Source of the DNA: Thermoplasmata archaeon
GTDB lineage: Archaea; Thermoplasmatota; Thermoplasmata; Methanomassiliicoccales; Methanomethylophilaceae
NCBI GenBank assembly: GCA_015063235.1
Contig: SUSW01000002.1
Span: forward strand, 1-56,561
DNA length: 56,561 nt
Direction: 5' to 3'
Made by a program: the position numbers and the translations under genes
Shown: piece by piece, positions 25,129 through 34,690 of the stretch
Numbering within the stretch: the first letter of the stretch is position 1
How the letters are laid out: each line of letters starts with the position of its first letter
Notes under the pieces: generated by a model
What the model saw: only the letters and a program-made list of their open reading frames with translations
Databases searched by the model: none
What the model was told of the DNA's origin: nothing

Positions 25129-26280
25129 TCAGTCGCACAGCTTATCGATCAGCTCATCGATCTCGGCATCAGAGAAACCGAGATAATCCGTGCAGAAGTC
25201 GTACGCTGCGGTGAAGGTATCGGTAGAGCTTGTATTCACATGCTCCCAGTCTATCTCGAATATGTCGGGAATCCTGTCGTAGTTGTCGATCAGGTACATG
25301 TTCCTTTCATATGTGCAGTTCACGATAGTCCTGAATTCCTCCGTTCCCATATCTATGTGATAGAGGTTGCAGAACGCCTTTGCCTCGCAATCCTTCATCT
25401 CGTCAGCAGAGCATCCGCACAGCGCCTGCAGCAGAAGGATTACGAAACCGGTTCTGTCTCTTCCCACGTTGCAGTGGACCAGATATGCACCATCGTTGTC
25501 CAGGATGCTCTGCAGGACCAATGCCGTTTTCTCTTTCTGCTGGAAGTACAGATATCCCATGCCGGGTGCGACGTAATTGCCTTCCTTGCACAGATCGATA
25601 CAGTAGCCTTCCTGACTCTCTATAATCTTCTTGATGGAATCCTCGTTGTAGGACAGAGCGATCTCGAACTGTATGCCCGCCTTCTCTGCGAGTTCGTTCA
25701 CGTAGGCCGATCTGGCCTGCTTGTCAGCAGTATACAGGGGACTGAACGACCTGTAAAGGATGCCGTCCTTCAGGTTTCCGCCGGAGACCTCGTAGAAGTT
25801 GGCGAAGACCTCATCCGAGGCATAATCTGCTCTCTTGTTCGTCGAACCCTCATTGTAATGTGGGGCCTTGAAGTATCTTTCGGAAGTGCCGGTGTGGGTG
25901 ATGGTGATATCGGAGCCTTCTTTCGCTTCGATCAGCTTTCCCACGCATCCTATGGATATGTACCCGTCGGATTCGATGTTGACGAATTTATCGAACATGA
26001 AGATTCCGTTGTAGTTCTTCAGAAGAATAGCGTCAGTGAACGTCGTATTCTCTGTCTCTATCTTGAAGAGGGCACCGGGTTTGATGTCGTGGTCGTAGAG
26101 CGTTTGAGCTTTGATGTCTAGCTTCGGCTGGTTGTAGGAACTCAGCCCTATCACCTCTCCGGTGACGGTGAAGCTGTTATCTTCGGAGCTTTCGGTCGGC
26201 CAGAAGCATACTGCCAACGAGCCTCCGAAGATCACTATGACCATCAGCGCTGCGACTAATGGCTTAGATTCAGAATTCAT
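25129..26280 (-). CDS. Membrane-anchored tyrosine (dual-specificity type) phosphatase
   Basis: A 383-residue exported protein. Residues 7-26 form an N-terminal anchor (VAALMVIVIFGGSLAVCFWP), then comes a beta-rich region and from about 155 a Y_phosphatase3-like domain. The signature HCNVGRDRTG has the nucleophilic Cys and Arg; LYRSFSPLYTADK lies where this family has its first motif. Such phosphatases are usually cytoplasmic or secreted effectors, and here an outside location is implied by the anchor. I favour the ATG at 26280 (about 25 bases from TTATTATT); the ATG at 26295 is also possible. Confidence 0.8.
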   Translation of the reverse strand: MNSESKPLVAALMVIVIFGGSLAVCFWPTESSEDNSFTVTGEVIGLSSYNQPKLDIKAQTLYDHDIKPGALFKIETENTTFTDAILLKNYNGIFMFDKFVNIESDGYISIGCVGKLIEAKEGSDITITHTGTSERYFKAPHYNEGSTNKRADYASDEVFANFYEVSGGNLKDGILYRSFSPLYTADKQARSAYVNELAEKAGIQFEIALSYNEDSIKKIIESQEGYCIDLCKEGNYVAPGMGYLYFQQKEKTALVLQSILDNDGAYLVHCNVGRDRTGFVILLLQALCGCSADEMKDCEAKAFCNLYHIDMGTEEFRTIVNCTYERNMYLIDNYDRIPDIFEIDWEHVNTSSTDTFTAAYDFCTDYLGFSDAEIDELIDKLCD

Positions 26281-26329
26281 GCTTGAGTCACTCATTGCGA
26301 GAATAATAAGCTTATCTGGGTATGTCTTC

Positions 26330-27444
26330 TCAGAATATTTCCTCTTCCTGGACAATTATCTTCGATTTCAGGACCTTTCCGGCCTTCAGAAGAACCTTTC
26401 CGCCGATATACACTATGACGAATGTGGCTCCTACGAAACCGACTATCAGCCACATCTGTTCGTCGAACGTCTGATTCTTCATCATTTTGCCGATGAAATA
26501 GATCTGATAGTAGTTGCTCACATACAGTACCAGCGATGAGGTGGCCAGGAACATCGAGATCTTCTTCAGAATCGGGCGCTCGGTTACGTCGACTGCTAGA
26601 TGTGTTATTCCGCTGCATGTGAGGGTGACCGCTGTGAACATCAGGACGCACATGAAGAGCTCGTACCATTCTCTGGAGAAATGGCCTAACAGATGTCCGT
26701 TGTACAAATCGTTCCATGCGAACATCATCACCACGCAAGCACATAGCAGCCCAGCTCGATGACGGTCAGCAGGATCTTTCCAAAATTGGTGAATTTTATC
26801 TTCTTCAGATTCACAGCGCATTCGTATGAGAAGTATCCTATGCAGATCATTCCTACGGATTCCACCATTCCCTTGGTCACTCCGCCGAAATCCGTGTAGG
26901 GTCCGAACAGTGTGCCTGACAGGCGCAGGGAGACGGCGATGCATATGATTCCGATGATTGGTGCAGCATATTTCGAGAACGAATGTCCGTATCTGGTTAT
27001 CAGCGGGTATGTGACTGCCAGTCCGAGGATCATTCCCGACAGATACCATACCGCCACGTTACCCATGACCAGAGGCATATCGAACATATCCATACAGCTG
27101 ACGTCCGCGAAGAAGGTAAGCAATGAGGACAGGATGGATTCAGACAGGGTGTAATGGTAGTAATCCATCTGGAGAATGGTCATTAGTACGAAGGTCACTA
27201 TCGCTGCCACGATAAGATAGGGAAGGAATGTCATTATCTTCGCTATCAGGAATTGGCCCATGGTCTGACCGTTCGCTTTGCGCTTCTCATAGCTTGCCAT
27301 CGTGAAGTATCCGGTAATACCGAAGAAGAATAGCAGCAGAGGTCCGCAGATGGTCTCGGGAACCATCTTGAGCAGGCCCATGTGAGCGTAAACTATGTAG
27401 AAAGCGAACAATATTCTCAGGAAGTCGATGTTAAAGTTCCTCAT
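26330..27444 (-). pseudogene. Acyltransferase-3 (OafA-like) membrane protein with a frame shift
   Basis: The gene starts MRNFNIDFLRILFAFYIVYAH, a typical acyltransferase-3 N-terminus, and runs through many membrane segments to ELGCYVLAW and a TGA at 26728-26730. The next frame continues without break as CVVMMFAWNDLYNG and further membrane segments to 26330. One extra base in the GTGCTTGCGTGGTGATGATG region would join both parts into a protein of about 370 residues. It is therefore either a recent single-base deletion, a sequencing error, or a programmed shift. The intact family adds acyl groups to extracellular sugars. Confidence 0.7.
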
Positions 27445-27506
27445 GCCGAATTTGCGAATGAATTGTATGTATATTAAAGGCTTTGAATTTGGGTGATGGC
27501 GGGAAC

Positions 27507-29039
27507 TCAGCCGGTGTGTTCGGAAAGAAGATACGCAAGACGGGCTCCTCTGTATTCGTTGTTCAAGCCGATATCGTATCCTGCGCAAATGAACGCGGTA
27601 CCAGCGTAATAGGTATTGTCCCAACGTCCTCCTGCGGTGAGTGAGAACACTCCTTCCTCAGCAGCGTTTACTATGTCGCCCGGGAACGCCGTGTCGGTGT
27701 ACGCATCCCTGTTGGCATCCGCCAATATCGGGGTGTCCCAAACGGCCGGGGTCGTCGATGCGCCGGCTATTACGCGGTGACGCTCTCCGGTCCGGTAGAC
27801 GTCCGCCCACTTCACCATCGAAGAGGGCTGCGTCCTTGTTTCTATCAAATTCTCTCCTCCAAGGTAGTTTCCTGTATGCAGATACATGGCATCATGAGAT
27901 TCCCCTGTGACGAACGCATCGCCGACGAAGACGTTCAGGGATCCCCAGCCGTTCTCGATGAACAGTTTGGCTGCAGTCTTTCCCTTTCCGGTGGAGATTG
28001 TTCCTTCCGCAGTCAGCGTACTTTCCGCCGCCCCTATGAATCCGATGCTGTCGGTGCTGCCGGTGACGGCACAGGATGTGTTCTCTTCTGTAAATCCGGG
28101 GTCGACCATGACCTGGGAGTTCTTCGATCCCATTATAGTGTAGCACATGATCTTGTAGAGGGTCCACTGGTAGTAGTTCCATTGCTGGTAATCAGATCTC
28201 ATCTCCTTGCTGGCGGCGGGGGTCAGTGCATCGGCGAGGGCTTTGAATCCGTCCACATCTATCTTGGCAGCAGGGATTTTACCGCTCTGGGATACGAGCT
28301 TTCCGGCACCGGCCGGATCGCTGTCCTTCGTGGCGTACGATTCGTAGACGCCGATTCCCAGGTAGGGATACACGCTGGTCTCGAAATCGGTCTTCCCCGA
28401 GGTCGTGCTGGCGGAGTGCGCGTATGCCTTCATCCCTTCGATTCTTTCATGCCCTGAAGGGGTGTAAGAGGACGATGAGGAGATGTACAGGACATTGTAT
28501 TCGGTGCCTTTCACCAGGTTGCCCTCGGTGGCATCCGCCACGACCTTGTTGGAGATCCAGTAGACTGTGGGGATCATCAGCATAACGTTGTAGAGGTCCT
28601 GTGTGAACGGGTTTCCAGCAAGCGTCTTGGTGAGGTCGTAGGGGTCTAGGACGTATGCTATGTAGCCTACAGACGTGCTCCTTCTTTTCTCTGTCTGGTC
28701 ATCGGTATCGTATGCTTTGCCGTCATTCATCAGATTGATTGCCGCATAGAATGTTCCGAACGGACCCGTTCCTGTATCCCTGTCGAACTGCCAGAACGGA
28801 TTGATGCCTTCCAGCGATTCCGATGAGCGGTATCTTTGGGTAAGGGAGGTAGCCTTGCCGTCCTCAAAATGAGATTCGTAGACATCGATGATGTCCAGAT
28901 TCTTCTCCGAGTCGGTGTACAGTGCATAGAGGTATCCTTCATCGGGGGTATTTTCGTTGTTCTGAGTGAAATTGAACAACATTCCGCCAGCGGCTATTAG
29001 CGCGGCGGCCGCGATCACGACCATGTACCGTACCTTCAT
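27507..29039 (-). CDS. Large membrane-anchored surface protein, unknown
   Basis: A 510-residue exported protein. MKVRYMVVIAAAALIAAGGML forms the anchor; the rest is extracellular-looking, Ser/Thr/Asp-rich and poor in Cys. The C-terminus reads GGRWDNTYYAGTAFICAGYD and NNEYRGARLAYLL, recalling C-terminal ends of bacterial FISUMP/DUF1566-like surface proteins (GGxW...G.......RGFRL), which I offer only as a resemblance. The start at 29039 is about 28 bases from TAAAATA and is leaderless. It diverges from the acetyltransferase at 29150. Confidence 0.65.
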   Translation of the reverse strand: MKVRYMVVIAAAALIAAGGMLFNFTQNNENTPDEGYLYALYTDSEKNLDIIDVYESHFEDGKATSLTQRYRSSESLEGINPFWQFDRDTGTGPFGTFYAAINLMNDGKAYDTDDQTEKRRSTSVGYIAYVLDPYDLTKTLAGNPFTQDLYNVMLMIPTVYWISNKVVADATEGNLVKGTEYNVLYISSSSSYTPSGHERIEGMKAYAHSASTTSGKTDFETSVYPYLGIGVYESYATKDSDPAGAGKLVSQSGKIPAAKIDVDGFKALADALTPAASKEMRSDYQQWNYYQWTLYKIMCYTIMGSKNSQVMVDPGFTEENTSCAVTGSTDSIGFIGAAESTLTAEGTISTGKGKTAAKLFIENGWGSLNVFVGDAFVTGESHDAMYLHTGNYLGGENLIETRTQPSSMVKWADVYRTGERHRVIAGASTTPAVWDTPILADANRDAYTDTAFPGDIVNAAEEGVFSLTAGGRWDNTYYAGTAFICAGYDIGLNNEYRGARLAYLLSEHTG

Positions 29040-29149
29040 TAAAATTACAATGCGGATGAACATTATTTTACCATCGGTGTTCCGAACACTCATGGTGTAT
29101 GCGGTCATCGGAAGAACCGTCTTTATACAGAGCGCCCGTTGTACCTCTG

Positions 29150-29635
29150 ATGGAGTTCACCGAGATAGATTCTAGATCCGCAGCGGAGCTGTCGGAGTAT
29201 CTTTATCCGATATGGCACGAGGTTTTCGACAGACTGATGCCGTGGGATGAGGCAGAATATGTTTTCAATGCTTGGAACACTCCCGATACCATAGCGAGGA
29301 TGATTTCCGAAGGATACGTCTACGGATATTTATCCGAAGAGGGTCGGCGCATAGGCATGTACTCGTATAGGGTATGCGAAGACGGCAGGTTCTACATCAA
29401 CAAACTGTATCTCGAGAGCGCATTCAGGGGGAAAGGGCTCGGAAGCAGGGCGATAGGCATGATGTTTGATATAGCCCGTTCCGAAGGCTGCAGTGAGGTG
29501 TATCTCAACGTATACTACAGAAACCGCGATGCAATCAAGGCTTATCAGCGTGCGGGTATGACGGGATACAGGCACAAGGAGAGTATCGGTGGCGGTTATT
29601 ACCGTGACGATTACATTATGAGTGCAAGGATATGA
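29150..29635 (+). CDS. GNAT-family N-acetyltransferase
   Basis: A 161-residue GNAT enzyme. The acetyl-CoA loop is present as LESAFRGKGLGSRAIGMMF (motif A, RGKGLG), with INKLYLES before it and YLNVYYRNRDAIKAYQRAGM (motif B) after. The C-terminal GGGYYRDDYIMSA is typical of protein or small-molecule N-acetyltransferases. The ATG at 29150 lies about 28 bases after TCTTTATACA, a leaderless start; the frame is open upstream but without protein-like sequence. Substrate unknown. Confidence 0.82.
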   Translation: MEFTEIDSRSAAELSEYLYPIWHEVFDRLMPWDEAEYVFNAWNTPDTIARMISEGYVYGYLSEEGRRIGMYSYRVCEDGRFYINKLYLESAFRGKGLGSRAIGMMFDIARSEGCSEVYLNVYYRNRDAIKAYQRAGMTGYRHKESIGGGYYRDDYIMSARI

Positions 29636-29674
29636 TCCTAAGCTGATTCGTCAAGCCCTGTTTAGATAAGGGTG

Positions 29675-31600
29675 TCAGGAATTCTCGGTTTTTACATTCT
29701 TTTTGAACGCCTTTATCGCGGATAGGTCATTGAGTCTCTTCTCAGCTTTCTCATCGACTACGTTGGGATCGAATTTCTTTGTGTAGTAGACGAGTGCTAT
29801 TCCCAAGCCGATGGCGCTTATGAAGTTGATGAAGCATTCTATGTAAACCACATCCATGACGGTCGTTGCGAAGACCGCAATGAGAATGAGTCTCAGTACT
29901 CCGAATCCGAGATAGACCGGTGCGGAGATCTCTGATTTCCTGACAACTTGTAGCATGTTGGTGCACATCCTCTGCAGGAGATAGAACGGGATCACGACAG
30001 CATATATACGGGTGGCCGTTATCAACTCCTCCGATATCGTGGTGTTGCCGTTTCCGAATACTGAGACGATGGGCTCGGTGAAGAAGAGGAGAACGAACGT
30101 AGGTATCAGCGACAGCCCCAGCATGAGTTTGAATGAGTATGTCATGGACGATCTCATCACGGATACGTTGTGTGCTCCTGCCTGAGCGGAGCAGACAGGC
30201 TGGGCTCCTGCCGATATCGAATCAGGGATCATGGTCATGAGATAAGGGAAGGAGAATGCCAGTCCCGTGATGGCCAATGCAGTGGAACCCACGGATACCG
30301 ATACAAGGATGGTATTTGCTAACATGATCACTCCTCCCAGAGCTTCCTCGATGGCCTTGGGTCCGCCTATGGTGAGGATTTCCCGGAGTGCAGAGGATTT
30401 GGGAGTGGTGAATCTGATTTTAAAGTGATATTTACCTTTCCTGAAGAAGTAGAATGAGGCTAGCATCGATGCCACCGACCCTAATGCGGTGGCCGCGGAT
30501 GCCCCCAGCATGCCCCATCCGCAGTAGTTTATGAAGACGGGGGTGAGGATAGCATTGACAGGGACGCTCAGCAGAGCGCACACCGTCATAATCTTCATCG
30601 CTCCCTCCGCTTTGAATAAGCTGCCCAGAACTCCCGACAGGATTATTGCGGGACACCCTATGGCAAGAGGCAGCACATACTGCTTGGCCAGCTCTGTGAT
30701 CTCCGGCCCTTGGACCGAGACTATGGGGTCTATCGAGAGAATGAGGAAGAGCGCTGTGGGGATCGACATAAGGATTGAAAGGAAAAGCGACGCGTTGGCA
30801 AGATCCTGAGATCTGGAATAATCTTTCTTCCCCAACGTGTATGATATGCAGATGCAGGCTCCGGTACCTATTCCTACTCCAATGGCGGCCACTACTGAGT
30901 AGATCGGGGAGACGGTGGATATGGCTGAAACGGCTTCATCGCTGATCTTGGATATCCACATCTTATCCAGGAACGAGTTCACCTTTGTGGCGATGAATGT
31001 CATGCTGACTATGAGCGACATGTATACGATGGCGCGTTTCGGGTCGTTGAGCATCAATTCAAGGGAGGCCTTCTTCTCTTTCTTCTCCCTCTCTTTCTCA
31101 TCCTCGTCTTCTCTGTCTAGTTGCGGTTCGTTTTGCTCTTCATTTTCTTCTTTGGCGATCTTTACCTTTTCTCTGAGCAGATTCAGAAGTTCCGTGTAGT
31201 CTATTTTGCTGAGTTTACCGTAAATTCCGTTCTTAATCAGCCATAGTTTCAGATCGATTTCGTATAACTGTATTGTTATGACTATGCTGTACAGCCACAT
31301 ACTGATGTCAGCTGTAAGTATCACTGCATGGATGAGAGGGATGAATACCGATTCGTTCGTGAGAATGAATTCATGGAATGCTGCCTCCAGTACGTAAAGG
31401 GAGGCGGTAATGAGGAAAATCTTCAGACCCCGTCTGGCTTGTCCGAAGTATATTATTCCCGATCCAGGGATTATGACTGATAGCACGAGGGCTATCAGCC
31501 AGTTCTCTGGGGGTTTTACGACCCTGTCTAAGAAACGTTTCAGAGCATCGTCTGATGATTGACGTTGCTGTACCATCTCTATCGTTTCCTGCAGGATCAA
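29675..31600 (-). CDS. TM2-like domain fused to a MATE-family transporter
   Basis: A 641-residue membrane protein. Residues about 30-125 form a four-segment N-terminal domain with IPGSGIIYFGQARRGLKIFL, resembling TM2-type domains. A highly charged linker (EEQNEPQLDREDEDEKEREK) follows near 155-180. From about 190 to 620 it is a MATE-type exporter with about 12 segments (ISTVSPIYSVVAAIGVGIGTG, PDSISAGAQPVCSAQAGA). MATE proteins expel drugs or metabolites using ion gradients. The extra domain is unusual for the family. Its ATG overlaps the stop of the upstream membrane protein gene by 4 bases. Confidence 0.82.
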   Translation of the reverse strand: MILQETIEMVQQRQSSDDALKRFLDRVVKPPENWLIALVLSVIIPGSGIIYFGQARRGLKIFLITASLYVLEAAFHEFILTNESVFIPLIHAVILTADISMWLYSIVITIQLYEIDLKLWLIKNGIYGKLSKIDYTELLNLLREKVKIAKEENEEQNEPQLDREDEDEKEREKKEKKASLELMLNDPKRAIVYMSLIVSMTFIATKVNSFLDKMWISKISDEAVSAISTVSPIYSVVAAIGVGIGTGACICISYTLGKKDYSRSQDLANASLFLSILMSIPTALFLILSIDPIVSVQGPEITELAKQYVLPLAIGCPAIILSGVLGSLFKAEGAMKIMTVCALLSVPVNAILTPVFINYCGWGMLGASAATALGSVASMLASFYFFRKGKYHFKIRFTTPKSSALREILTIGGPKAIEEALGGVIMLANTILVSVSVGSTALAITGLAFSFPYLMTMIPDSISAGAQPVCSAQAGAHNVSVMRSSMTYSFKLMLGLSLIPTFVLLFFTEPIVSVFGNGNTTISEELITATRIYAVVIPFYLLQRMCTNMLQVVRKSEISAPVYLGFGVLRLILIAVFATTVMDVVYIECFINFISAIGLGIALVYYTKKFDPNVVDEKAEKRLNDLSAIKAFKKNVKTENS

Positions 31601-32559
31601 CTCTTCTTCTGGATATTCAGTTCGTGTCCGAATATCAGAGGTAGATTCATGTTCTCCTGTATTTCGTCGTATACGAGGATCTTCATCGCCTTACCGTTGT
31701 CTCCGTAGAACGACACATGGTCATCCGAGAACACTGCCTGGTTGAACTTCATCGTGAGCAGCGTGGACATGAAGATCTTTTCCAAATCACGTATCTCCAG
31801 CAGACGCTCGCCGTTGTCCTTGTTCGTGACGACGAGGTTGAACGATAGAAATTCTCTGCTCCTAACCAGGATCTCCACGGGCTCTTTGCCGTTTGAATCG
31901 ATGTGCTGCTTGAGAGCTTCGGCTTCAGAGGTAAGCATATATGCGTCATCGGTACAGACCATGCGTCTTCTCATCGAGATGATGTTGTCCCTGGCACCGC
32001 TTGCCATGGTCGGCATTTCCATCGATGGATCCATGGTGACGAACACGACGACTGTTGAAATGAGACCAACGGCGATGAGGAAGTGGGCATCTTCCCACCA
32101 CATCCCTACCCAATCCGGGTTATCGATCATATAAAGACGGGCATCGACTATCAGCATCACTGCGCTTCCTATGGCAAGGATCATCATGCACAGCCTTACT
32201 CTGATCACGTTGTAGTCGTATCCGAGCCATATGGTGACTCCGAGTATTACGGAGACGGCACCAAGTGCCGCTGCTATCAGGAAGAATGCCAAGGGTGTAT
32301 TGTCGCCCAATAGTGTCATCAGTCCGATCTTGACTGTCAGGTATACTCCCAGGACGATCATAGCGACCAGCAGTACGCGTTTGAGACCGTATTTCATTGA
32401 ATAAACGCAGCAGAGAACTCCGATCATCATCACTGCCAGGCTCACGAGTTCTTGGGCCTCGAACAGATGGTCTTTACCTAAGACCAACCAGACGTAGAGG
32501 CTGACTCCTATCATCGCTATCATGAGCAGAAGTGCGCGGTGCATTCTTGTGATCTTCAT
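31597..32559 (-). CDS. Membrane protein with C-terminal soluble domain (paralogue set, member 1)
   Basis: A 320-residue protein with about six membrane segments in residues 8-180 and a soluble C-terminal domain of about 130 residues ending in SFYGDNGKAMKILVYDE. That ending matches three neighbours (32556, 33722, 34690), each finishing with an Asp/Gly turn followed by a hydrophobic strand. I know no family name. It overlaps both neighbours by 4 bases, forming an operon with the MATE fusion. Confidence 0.65.
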   Translation of the reverse strand: MKITRMHRALLLMIAMIGVSLYVWLVLGKDHLFEAQELVSLAVMMIGVLCCVYSMKYGLKRVLLVAMIVLGVYLTVKIGLMTLLGDNTPLAFFLIAAALGAVSVILGVTIWLGYDYNVIRVRLCMMILAIGSAVMLIVDARLYMIDNPDWVGMWWEDAHFLIAVGLISTVVVFVTMDPSMEMPTMASGARDNIISMRRRMVCTDDAYMLTSEAEALKQHIDSNGKEPVEILVRSREFLSFNLVVTNKDNGERLLEIRDLEKIFMSTLLTMKFNQAVFSDDHVSFYGDNGKAMKILVYDEIQENMNLPLIFGHELNIQKKS

Positions 32560-33566
32560 GCCTCATCGCCTCCTGCATTCTTTGTGTTGTTGAAAAGGAG
32601 GGGGCCATCCATTTCATCCGCGCCCTTGATCTGGAAAATCGCTTCTCCTCTGTCGGCGCATTGGATCACGAGGGAGTTGTCGATGAATTTCGCTCCTTCC
32701 ACACGGACGGTGCTGGTCCCTATGAACGAGCCCTTGTTGTGGTCGCTCAGTGTCATGTAGATCTCTCCTTCGGGGCCGTTCCACCTCTGGAGACTTGCAT
32801 AGTTGGTTCTGAACTTATCCTGGTAGGGGAAGCAGTATTCGGAGTACACCGGGCCTTCGATGGGGCCGTTGTCGGAAGATGTTTTTCCATCGACGAAGTC
32901 GAGGATCTCCTGAACCGCAGTTGGGGGGATGGATGCCCTCATCATCGTTCCGTCCACTCCTCTGATACCCGAGGAGAGACGGAGGGCTATGGCCACATTG
33001 GTGGACTTGCGCACAGGCTCGGACCACACCAGACCTATGTACATGAGATAGATCGCCAAGCTGATCAGATCATCAATGTTCTCTGCGAAGAAGCTTTCCA
33101 GGTTCTCAGCGTCGTTGAAGCCTATGGCAATCGATATTCCAGTCAGTATCACGAAGGCGGTCGAACCGATAAGAACGAAGATGATGGATCTCGCATTGCC
33201 CCTGAGGTACCTGCTACCGGAGTAAATCAGGTTTCCTCCCATTATGCAGAACGTAAGGGAGATTGCGAATGTTAACATACTGTTGTCGAAGACCCCGGGC
33301 AGGTAATTCATGAATCTCGAAAAACCGATTCCGATTGCATACAGACCGACAGCCCAGAACACGCTTCTGTGCTTATCTAGCAGGATCAGTACACCGCTTA
33401 CAATCGGCATGGTGAATATGACTAATGCGCGTAACAGGTCGTCTCTCAGGTATACTATGCCTGCTACTCCGTAGGCTATGAGGATCAAGGACATCAATAC
33501 GCTCAGATGCTTCAGGAACCAATCGCAGATTGCCTTAATTCCTAGGCGGATGTTTTCTAGACTCAT
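32556..33566 (-). CDS. Membrane protein with C-terminal soluble domain (paralogue set, member 2)
   Basis: A 336-residue protein: about six membrane segments in residues 15-190 and a C-terminal beta-rich domain with WNGPEGEIYMTLSD and SLVIQCADRGEAIFQIKG. The membrane half (ALVIFTMPIVSGVLILLDKHR, VGLYAIGIGFSRFMNYLPG) closely parallels the plus-strand gene at 33722 (YFIVGLYAIILGVSRIIRSF), showing common ancestry. The ATG at 33566 (GGAAG ten bases upstream) is preferred to a TTG at 33590. First gene of the minus-strand operon leading to the MATE fusion. Confidence 0.65.
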   Translation of the reverse strand: MSLENIRLGIKAICDWFLKHLSVLMSLILIAYGVAGIVYLRDDLLRALVIFTMPIVSGVLILLDKHRSVFWAVGLYAIGIGFSRFMNYLPGVFDNSMLTFAISLTFCIMGGNLIYSGSRYLRGNARSIIFVLIGSTAFVILTGISIAIGFNDAENLESFFAENIDDLISLAIYLMYIGLVWSEPVRKSTNVAIALRLSSGIRGVDGTMMRASIPPTAVQEILDFVDGKTSSDNGPIEGPVYSEYCFPYQDKFRTNYASLQRWNGPEGEIYMTLSDHNKGSFIGTSTVRVEGAKFIDNSLVIQCADRGEAIFQIKGADEMDGPLLFNNTKNAGGDEA

Positions 33567-33721
33567 CGGGGTCAACTTCCTTTCCAACAATACGTGGTGT
33601 TTGATCGAAAGATATGTAAAAAAATAAAACCTTTCTAGAAAAAAGAAGACGTTGAAGACTGTTTTGCCTGCTTTAGAGCCGTTTGTATCGTTTATTATAT
33701 CTGAAAATCCGTTCTGTTGTC

Positions 33722-34690
33722 ATGGACACCCGGAGTCGGAGGGAAACCACCAAAACCACATATGCTGCCGTATTTCTTGGCTCGATGATGGTGCTAGTAG
33801 GATTGGGCATGATTATCACGCACATCCTCTTCCCTCCCGATGGCAGCGGTATCATAAAGGTTCAAGATGGTGCCTTCGGGTACATCAGCAGAGGGATCCT
33901 CGTCGTGGGCGGATTGATCATTCTGTTCTACCGCAGGAAAGGGAATTATTTTATCGTGGGTCTCTACGCCATAATATTAGGGGTCTCAAGGATAATCCGT
34001 TCCTTCCCCGGTCTCACAGGTGAGAGCGACTACGGATTCTACGCTTCTATTGTGTTCATCGGCATAGGGGTGAACCTGGTGATCAGCGGTTACAACCATC
34101 TCACCGTCAGGACCAGGAACCCGACGATGATGAGGATAACAGCCATTGCGATGCTGAGCATGTATGTCATCGCGCTTACGTTCGTCTACATCAACCAGTT
34201 GGATCTGTCTTCTGCCGTTAGGAATGCTGCCGACATGCTGTGGTTCGCCCCGCTGTACATCTCGCTCATCGTCATCCTGAGCAGTAGGGAGATTCTAGAC
34301 AACATCCCTATGGGCCGTATCAGAAGGTACAGTGAATCCATAAGCGATACGATGTACATGGGCGATTCCATCACAGTCTCCCCGGAGGATGCGGAGATCA
34401 TAAAGGCAGGTCTCTCAGATACCAGCGGATGGACCGAGAGGGATGTCGCAGGTATGCAGGTAAGGGAAGCGAAGATATCGTTCCGCACCGAGGCAGGGGA
34501 TAGGGATGTGATCCTCGGAAAGGTCTCCGAAAAGGACGGTTTGGTCGTCAGCATTGTAGGTGATTCCACCGATTCGTTCGTGACGGGGAAGAGATTCAAG
34601 GTACAGAGATTCAAAGAATCGGACGGCACTCTGGAGCTGTACGACGGCAATGGGGTCTGCGCAGTATTGAAGGTAGGGGGCGATGAGTGA
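33722..34690 (+). CDS. Membrane protein with C-terminal soluble domain (paralogue set, member 3)
   Basis: A 322-residue protein with about six membrane segments in residues 14-185 and a C-terminal domain with SGWTERDVAGMQVREAKISF and TLELYDGNGVCAVLKVG. The shared VGLYAI-x-LGVSRI stretch links it to member 2. The start is leaderless, 25 bases after TTTATTATAT, and supersedes an in-frame upstream ATG at 33683. Divergent from member 2 across about 155 bases; overlaps member 4 (TGATG). Confidence 0.65.
   Translation: MDTRSRRETTKTTYAAVFLGSMMVLVGLGMIITHILFPPDGSGIIKVQDGAFGYISRGILVVGGLIILFYRRKGNYFIVGLYAIILGVSRIIRSFPGLTGESDYGFYASIVFIGIGVNLVISGYNHLTVRTRNPTMMRITAIAMLSMYVIALTFVYINQLDLSSAVRNAADMLWFAPLYISLIVILSSREILDNIPMGRIRRYSESISDTMYMGDSITVSPEDAEIIKAGLSDTSGWTERDVAGMQVREAKISFRTEAGDRDVILGKVSEKDGLVVSIVGDSTDSFVTGKRFKVQRFKESDGTLELYDGNGVCAVLKVGGDE

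Noticed and set aside
24719-25186. A 155-codon plus-strand frame
   Set aside because: It is antisense to the decayed acetyltransferase, whose family motifs are readable on the minus strand.
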